From Primula veris (Eukaryota; Streptophyta; Magnoliopsida; Ericales; Primulaceae): 64,000 bases of DNA. Shown piece after piece: positions 56,545 to 64,000 of the stretch. A model generated the notes under the pieces. The model ran no database searches. It was not told the DNA's origin and saw only the letters and a program-made list of their open reading frames with translations. A program made the translations under genes and the position numbers. Positions within the stretch are counted from its first letter, which is position 1. The number at the start of each line of letters is the position of its first letter. The DNA lies in assembly GCA_963682055.1 (NCBI GenBank), contig OY821743.1, positions 16,279,566 to 16,343,565 on the forward strand, given 5' to 3'.

Positions 56545-59500
56545 ATGTTGGGGAGCAATTTAAGTCCTAACAATTTTCATACAACTAATTGCAGTACTCT
56601 ACTCAAAGAACTTCAGGTCCTTTTATTTCTATACTTTTCTCAATTCTTGTCTTTTATAGAGTTTAGTTTTGTTTGGTTAACATTAATTCTTGTTGTTTTC
56701 TGTTTTTTTTTTCTTCATGTTTTTGAGTGTGATTTTATTAATTTCTTCTTTTTAACACGATTTGTTTTTCGGGGTTTTAACTTTTAAGCAATTTTATTCA
56801 GAATTGTATTTGTGTTTATAGAGTTTACTTTTGTTATGTTACCGTTAATTGTTGTTGTTTTTTTTTGAGAATTTAATATTTCTTTTTCATGGTAATGAGT
56901 GTGATTTTATTTATTTCCCACATGTAACACGGTATGTTTTTCGGGGTTTTAACTTTTAAGCAATTTTATTCAGAATTGTATTTGTGTTTACAAAGTTTAC
57001 TTTTGTTAGGTTACCATTAATTGATGTTGTTTTCTGGTTTTTTTTTTTTCATGGTGATTTTATTTATTTCTTATTTTTAACGCATGTTTTTCGGGGTTTT
57101 AACTTTTAAGCGACTTTATTCAGAATTGTATTTGTGTTAAGTTAGCATAAATTATTGACATGTTATGAGAATTGAGGCATTTTTCTTCATAATATGAGTG
57201 TGATATTCTTCTTTTTGACATGATATGAGTTTTAGAGTTCAAATTAATAGTAAACATTTGGCTTTTCTGAGGTTGTGGTAATAGTATCTATTTTTAACTG
57301 TTTTTAAAATAATTTTAAGTTTGGGGGACTTGTAATCAATTATTGGTTTCTGCTAATTGTATTTCAGGTAATAGTGTGGTTTGAACTTTAATTCTTCGTT
57401 TTCCCCTTTCTGAAATGATTTCATATTGGGGGTTTAAAGTACAATTATAATTAATTGGGTTCTTATTATTGAATTCCAGGTAGTGAGTGTGTGTTTGTTA
57501 ATTAGTTCTGCCTTTTCATTTTTTCCATATGATTGGAGTTTAAACTTTCAAGTATTTATAGTTTTTCACTTTCTACAAAACAGAGTATAATTTTGTTCTT
57601 GGTGTATCTTTTAATTATTGCTGTCCTTTTGTCAAGATTTGGGGTTTAAAACCAATTGTAATGATTGGCTTCTTTATTCTTTGGAATTGAAATAATTTTG
57701 TAGTAATGCTTTGTTTTCATTTTACCTTTCTTTCCCTCCCCCTTTTAACATGGTCTTGTTTAGTTGTTTCTGGGCTTCGAAAGAAATTTTACTGTTAACC
57801 AAGTATTACCTTTTCTCAGAATTGTTATTATCAATTTTCATGACAATGAGTGGAAATTCACTTTTTGTTGTTTTCCCTCTTTCAATCCCTTTTTAACATG
57901 AGAATTGAGACAATTATTTATGGTAGCGAGTGTAATAATTCTTTTACCTTTTTTATTTTTTATTTTTTCCTTTATCATATGATTCTCTACTTGGGGCTTA
58001 AAGCAATTGCAATTTGCGTTTTGAGGACCAAGACATGGTTGTGGGTTCGATATTTGTTTTTCTTCAATACTTGCCCACCCCTTTGAATATGTTTTTCTTT
58101 TTCTTTTTCTTTTTGGACTTTAAAACAATTGTATTTTGTTTTTCATACTTCGTATGTGTTTTTTAGACCATGATGTTACTTGTTTATGGGAATATCTTTG
58201 ACTTGCATGTTTAGATTGAATTTGTTGAGAAGGCACTGGAGCTGTTTGATGTATGATATTTAAATGTTAACTTTACTTTTATTTCCCTAAGACTTTTCTT
58301 TCTTTTGGGTTAAATATTTATAGTCATGTTTGCTCATATACGCATTTCTTCTGTTATACTTATTCCACTCTATTCAAATTTTATTGTATCATCTTACTTG
58401 TCTCGAATTTTTCTGCTATATCAGACACAAATACATGCCAGTGGAAACATCATTCTACAAGTTTATGTTTATAATCTTCTTCAAATTAGTTTTAGAACTA
58501 TGTTTCATATCAATAAGTAAAATCGCATAGCCATAAACAAAACACGGCCTTTTCCTGTTTTAAATTTTTTCTTTCCTTCTGTATCTTAATATGTTTTACT
58601 TCTAACTGTAGCAATTATGGAATGATATCGGGGAAAGTTACGTGGAAAAGGACCGAATGCTGCTGGATTTAGAGAGAGAATGTTTAGAGGTCTACCAAAG
58701 GAAGGTCGATGAAGTTGCGAATGCTAAAGCACGTCTTCACCAAATGGTTGTTGCAAAAGAAGCTGAGCTGGCAACCCTCATGGCTTCTTTGGGTGATAGT
58801 AACCTTCGATCCCCGGTAAGAACATGCTTCATAATTGTTTCTGTGACTTTGTTTTTGTTTTTTGTTTTCTTGCCTTTGAATTGGGAAATGATTTAGCTGG
58901 AAAGATGGGGTTGTTGGTTATGCTCATCCCTGTGCCTAGATTTTTTTACTGCATTTTGCTAATGCCAATGCATTGTGCGCATACATGTTTGTTAGACTTT
59001 CTTTTTAATTTGAAGTATTGGTGAAAAAGGTACATTTTGCTTAACCACTAAGATTAAAAAAATTTAAGCACTTTTCTAATGACAATGCATTGTTCGATAT
59101 TTTACCGAGGTACCGTTCATTCATGCTGTTTTTTAATGGAAAACTTAATGGCGCGGACTGCATAATTCATGTATTGTCTATTTTTCTCACTATATCATAC
59201 TTTTGATTTGGGACTTGTAATCTTATTTTTTTTGCTCAATTAGATACATGATCAGCTTAAAAGCTGTGTTTTCTGTCATTTTTGCGTAGCTGTATAAGCT
59301 TTTATTTGGATGAAACTAGACTTTTTCTCAATTAAACAAAGTCTGCTTGATTTCTGATTAAAAGCTGCAACGAAGCAAGTTGTTTATTTAACAAGTTACC
59401 AGACACGTTTTCTGCAGTGTGTTAAGTTTTTAAACCAAGAGAGTGTTTTCCAAACATATCAAAACACAGTTTTCACTTTCTCTCTCCATATAACTTTTTT

Positions 59501-62500
59501 GTTGGTGTAAATGCCTCTTTATATCAATCTGCAGACTTCGTCGAAGAACAGTTCGTGTTCATTAAAGGAGCAACTTGCATCTATCACACCATTGGTAGAT
59601 GATTTAAAAATAAAGAAACATGAGCGGCTTAAACAATTTATGGAAATACAATCGCAAATTGAGAAGATAAATACAGAAATCTCTGGATATAGTCATCTCG
59701 TAAATTCAATGAGTTTGGTGAACTTAGAAGAAGAAGACCTGTCTATAAGAAAGCTTAATGATTACCAGATGCAGTTAAGAGCACTTCAGAAAGAAAAGGT
59801 AAATTCTGTTTCTAATAATTGCTCACAATATTAAATTGATAAATATGCAAAGTTATTTTCCTGTAATGTTACATTTAAACTTTTTAGTTTATTTAGGATT
59901 TTATGGAATACTTGTTAGACGCGTGTCCCTCCTTGTAAACATATTCAGCTCTTATTGTCCTTTTTTTTTTTTTCCATTTATACTTTTTCTTATTAAAAAT
60001 ATAAATACAGGTGTACAAACTTTTCAAAAATCATTTTTTAGCAAAATCTATTCGTATTTCTTCTATGTTGTACGGCATTAGCTCCATTAAACATGGTGGA
60101 TGAGAAAATAATTAGTTTTCTTTCTGAATGTCTACTCGAGCATGTGTTAAAAATTGTTATCAACTGCCAGTGGGTGTCAAGTTGTTAGGCACTAATTAGA
60201 TACAAAAAGAGGTGATTACCATTTTCTATTAGTGGTTGCTAGTTGCTACTGATCTGAAATCTCTGATCAAAATCTTTCTTTTTTCAACTTCGGAATCTCT
60301 TCATTGTTAATTTTCCGAGCTAAAGTAAAATTCCATAACTATTCTATATCTCTATATTATTTATCGTGGCGAATATGTATGCGCACACGTACATGTTTAT
60401 AGGGATCATGTTCCCGTTATTTGGGTCATACATGTTAATTCCAACTTCTAATTGATCTATCATTTCTTTCTATTTTATAGTCTGAACGTCTTCATAAAGT
60501 ATTGGGATACGTAAACGAGGTACATTCCTTATGCTCATTGCTCGGGTTTGACTTTGGAAAAACTGTAAATGACGTGGACCCTAGCCTGGGTGGGCCCACA
60601 GTGGAACAATCTACTAACATCAGTGACAGCACTTTGGAGGGTCTGAATCAGACCATTGTTAGGTTGAAAACCGAAAGAAAACTTCGTTTCCAAAAGGTTT
60701 TGTTGTACCATTTGTACTATTTTTTTTGTCTTTTTTTTGTTTGTACATTAACCTATCACAAAACTTCCATTTTGTATACTAACCTAATATATAAATTAAT
60801 CAGATACATACATCTGTATAATTTAACAGAACAGGTCATGTTTTATAATCACTTTGTGCTTTGGTAATTTATACTTTTTTATCATAAACTATTAGTCAAT
60901 TTTCCCATTTGTTCACTAACCTTATATGCCAGAATAAATGGAAGGTTGCTGTTTAAGCAATAAAAACCTATTTTTTGTACTACTTAGAAGCCATTGTATG
61001 CTGGTGTACCCAACAGTCAAAAATCCTTTAAACTGTATAACATCATCATTTCTTATTAACTTTTGGCATCAGAATATTTAGAATGATCCTTGTTGTGAAT
61101 TTTCAGATGAAAGATATTGTTGCTTCGTTATCGGAACTTTGGGCTCTGATGGACTCAACAAGAGAAGAAAAGAGTACCTTCCAAAGGATCTCTTATATTC
61201 TTCGTTGCTCAGAGTTGGAAATTTCAGAACCAGGTGCTCTGTCTATGGAACAAATCCAGCAGGTTTGCAAATTTGAGAACCTACTTTGGGTTTCTTTTCC
61301 TTTTTCTCCCTGCTTGTCAGCTAGATTCAAAAATTGAATTTGGTTGATTTTTTAATCGTTGAGGTGTTTTTTAAAAGAATCCAAAATTTGAATTCAGAGA
61401 CCCGCATCTTTTTAATTTTGTGAGTTTCAAGTTTCAACCATTTAAAATATAAAGCAATTGACCTTTTAATAGAAAAAAAAACTCTTTTTATTGCAACTAA
61501 CAATAACAAGTATTCACTGCCAAACAAAGACCAAAATCTAAAAATGATCTTCTAAGACAATGTAAATAATATTTTAGGTTAATTGACAATTTAACATTTC
61601 ATCAGATTTTGGATTTTGTACACCAACATACAAAAACTTGCACTTTGTACCGCGGCCTAAATTTTATAAATAGTTATATTAAGGACTGAAAAAGAAAAAT
61701 AATTAATAGAATAGTAAACAAAGTACACAACATGTACGGTAGTGTTTAAAACTATTTTATTTTCGTAACTATTTAAAACCCGAAGCTATTATTGTTTTTT
61801 GTATTTAGTACACAAGTGTAGTAAATCGTAGATATATGTCATGTAAGTGTACTAATTGCTAAAGTCTTAGGTTGTGTATAAAATCGACATCTGATGGATG
61901 ATAAGTTGGTCTACAATACTGTACGTATCCCATAATTTTACCATTTGGAGAATGATTATTAATCAATTTTATAGGCATCAGGAGAGGTGGAGAGACTCAT
62001 GAAACTGAAAGCAAGCCGAATGAAAGAACTTGTCATAAAGAAAAGGGCAGAACTGGAAGATGTATGCTTTAAAACTCATATTAATCCTGATCCAAGCACT
62101 GCTCCTGAAAAATCTATCGCCTTGATAGATTCAGGTATGCTGACTTATTTTCAAGTCATAATCATTTCGTTTACCTTTGTTGCAGCTAAAGAAAATGAGC
62201 TATTTGTTTTTTGCTTCTTGTTGTTGTTTAGGTCTTGTGGATCCTTGTGAGCTTCTTGCTAATATAGAAGCTCAAATAAGCAAAACAAAAGATGAAGCTT
62301 TGAGCCGCAGAGAAGTTATGGATAGGATAGAGAAATGGTTATCTGCATGCGATGAGGAAAATTGGCTTGAACAATATAATAAAGTAAGCTTCACGGAGTT
62401 TCATATGACCTCATTTCTAGTAATAAATTCCAAAAGGAGCATATCTATAGGTGTTCTGGGTCATTGTATTTTCCTAGAATATGTGTGCATATCAGCATGT

Positions 62501-63971
62501 GTGGTGGGTAATTTGTACTTTTCGTAATGTTAGGGTCCTTCTTGGTCCTTTTATTTATTTATAAAATTGGGGTTTTGACCAAAAAGTTAGTTTCTCTACT
62601 ATTTTGTTTCCGATTCTCGATTAGGATGACTTTCTCAAGTTTCTTTAAAAAACTAAAACAACATATTGTTGTGTTTTGTCACTAAACATGTCCTCTGAAA
62701 CATTTTACCTCTTTACAAGTACTTAAAACTGAAACTTACAAGTGGAGGCCAATCACCATGATTTTTTACATAGGGTGATTGTACTGATTTTCAGGATGAT
62801 AACCGGTACAGTGCTGGAAGAGGTGCTCACATAAACCTGAAACGTGCAGAAAGAGCTCGAGTAACTATAAATAAAATTCCAGGTAGTTGGTCACACACTA
62901 TTTAACATTGTTGTCTTTTCCCCCTCTTATTTAGCCTAATCCTTTTTTTCCCGTCTTTTTGTCAGCAATGGTTGATAATTTGATAAGCAGGACTTTACTG
63001 TGGGAGAAAGAGAACATGAAATTGTTTCTTTATGATGGGGTGTGTGTACTCTTGTCAAATGAACCTTTTGTTGTTACCTTTATTTTTTATACTTGAACTA
63101 AATATAAAACGTCGTAACATTTTCAGGTGCGTTTGGTTTCGATACTGGATGATTACAAAGTAGCAAGAAGGCAGAAGGAAGTGGCTAAGAAGCAATTTAG
63201 GGTAATACCAGATTTAAATTTTTACCTTTTACTAAATGAAAATTATCACGTATATGTATAACGCTAGTTGTAAACTTTGCTCTATAATCTGAAGACAAGG
63301 TTTGTTTCTTTTATTTCATCTATGCACCCTTTTTATGTAACGAGTAAGATCTTATGACTTAGTGTGCCATTAGAGTGTTTTATCTTTGTATACCAAGCAA
63401 TTTTTATTTCTTTTCTACTTTCAAGGCAAAAAAATACACTTTTAAGTAATACATTACCATTTTTTCCCCTCCAGGTTATATATTCACCTATTCGACAATC
63501 AGACTTTTCATCACTACTTATGCAAAAAGTATATTTTAACATATCAGCAGAAAAGTCTACTTTTATATTTATATTTTACCACCATGTGTGCTCAAAACAC
63601 TGAAAATGCTGACGTTTGCTATTTTTGCTCAGGACCAAAAGAAGCTCCAAGATCTGCTTCTTACTGAAAAGGAATTGATGTATGGTTCTAAACCCAGTCC
63701 GAAAAAATGGACTAGCTTTAGAAAAACAAATAGTGGGTATGGACCAAACGGGAATGGATCAATGACACCGGCACCTCGTCGTAGTTCGGTAGGTTGCGCC
63801 ACACCAGAGCTTTTAACTCCACGATCATATTCTGGAGGGCGAAACGGGTATTTCAAGGAAATGAGACGGCTGTCTACGGGTCCATTAAATTTTGTGGCTA
63901 TAGCAAAGGAAGATACTTTGACATTTTCATCGGTTTGCAGTTCTGAGCCGGAATCGCCATCCCAAGGTTGA
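56545..63971 (+). CDS. MAP65: MAP65/PRC1/Ase1 family microtubule-associated protein, 599 aa
   Basis: Eleven exons join in phase: 56,545-56,616, 58,612-58,815, 59,535-59,798, 60,481-60,696, 61,107-61,262, 61,975-62,134, 62,232-62,383, 62,795-62,882, 62,966-63,039, 63,127-63,201 and 63,633-63,971. The product cross-links antiparallel microtubules in the interphase cortex, spindle or phragmoplast. The N-terminal half is coiled-coil rich ([20 protein letters not shown], then [15 protein letters not shown]). The conserved spectrin-like microtubule-binding region includes [39 protein letters not shown] and the [20 protein letters not shown] block. The C-terminal tail ([39 protein letters not shown]) is Ser/Thr-Pro rich and likely a target of mitotic and MAP kinases. 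The tail motifs recall MAP65-3/-4-type members, but the subgroup is not certain. Intron 1 is 2 kb and repetitive. Confidence 0.93.
56725..57140. repeat. Tandem repeat in MAP65 intron 1
   Basis: Three diverged direct copies of a unit of roughly 150-180 bp share GAGTGTGATTTTATT, CGGGGTTTTAACTTTTAAGC and AATTTTATTCAGAATTGTAT. They are most probably local duplications of intron sequence. Confidence 0.8.
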
Positions 63972-64000
63972 ACTGGAAAATGAAAAATGTATGTTCCTAT

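Overview
The window is nuclear DNA of a flowering plant, most likely a eudicot. It is AT-rich and shows intron-split genes with GT-AG junctions, a plant-type plastid anthranilate synthase beta gene, a xyloglucan endotransglucosylase, a MAP65 microtubule bundler, and many plant transposon families (Mutator-like, hAT, CACTA, Stowaway, TRIM, Helitron). The species cannot be fixed from sequence alone. No rRNA, tRNA, CRISPR or organellar insert was recognised.

Layout. 1-11.9 kb is transposon-derived: a 649-bp hAT-like element at 3.3 kb, a 4.7-kb fold-back element at 4.97-9.68 kb packed with a roughly 40-bp minisatellite present in both orientations, a 226-bp Helitron and a Stowaway MITE. 11,934-19,885 is one complete Mutator-like element (MULE) bounded by a perfect 9-bp target duplication. 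It carries an intact 682-codon plant-mobile-domain (PMD) gene, a broken MULE transposase, and an OTU-type cysteine protease that seems to have been fused to the transposase before a one-base frameshift. Palindromic CCGTAGAT..ATCTACGG clusters lie at both ends and before the internal promoter, and an interstitial telomere-like tract separates the two transcription units.

24.8-28.8 kb (+) is a four-exon group III-like XTH gene for cell-wall xyloglucan remodelling. 31.0-40.0 kb (-) is a seven-exon anthranilate synthase beta gene (tryptophan synthesis, plastid). Its introns hold a Mutator-like MITE with a TRIM retroelement nested inside it, a second long-terminal-inverted-repeat element, a Stowaway copy, and three partial duplicates of exon 1. 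The two genes are convergent.

40.0-56.5 kb is intergenic. It includes a 4.95-kb long-inverted-repeat element (47.24-52.19 kb) whose core is about 4.3 kb of tandem self-palindromic units built on AACAGTCCGGACTGTT. It also has a 1,681-bp hAT element with a perfect 8-bp target duplication, whose single 302-codon ORF joins an N-terminal TTF-type finger to a C-terminal hAT dimerisation domain. 56.5-64.0 kb (+) is an eleven-exon MAP65 gene (599 aa), complete to its stop codon at the right edge.

The host genes are unrelated housekeeping or cell-wall genes. The novelty lies in the mobile DNA: the PMD/transposase/OTU MULE, the giant hairpin array, and at least four long-TIR elements whose termini are themselves built of short tandem motifs.
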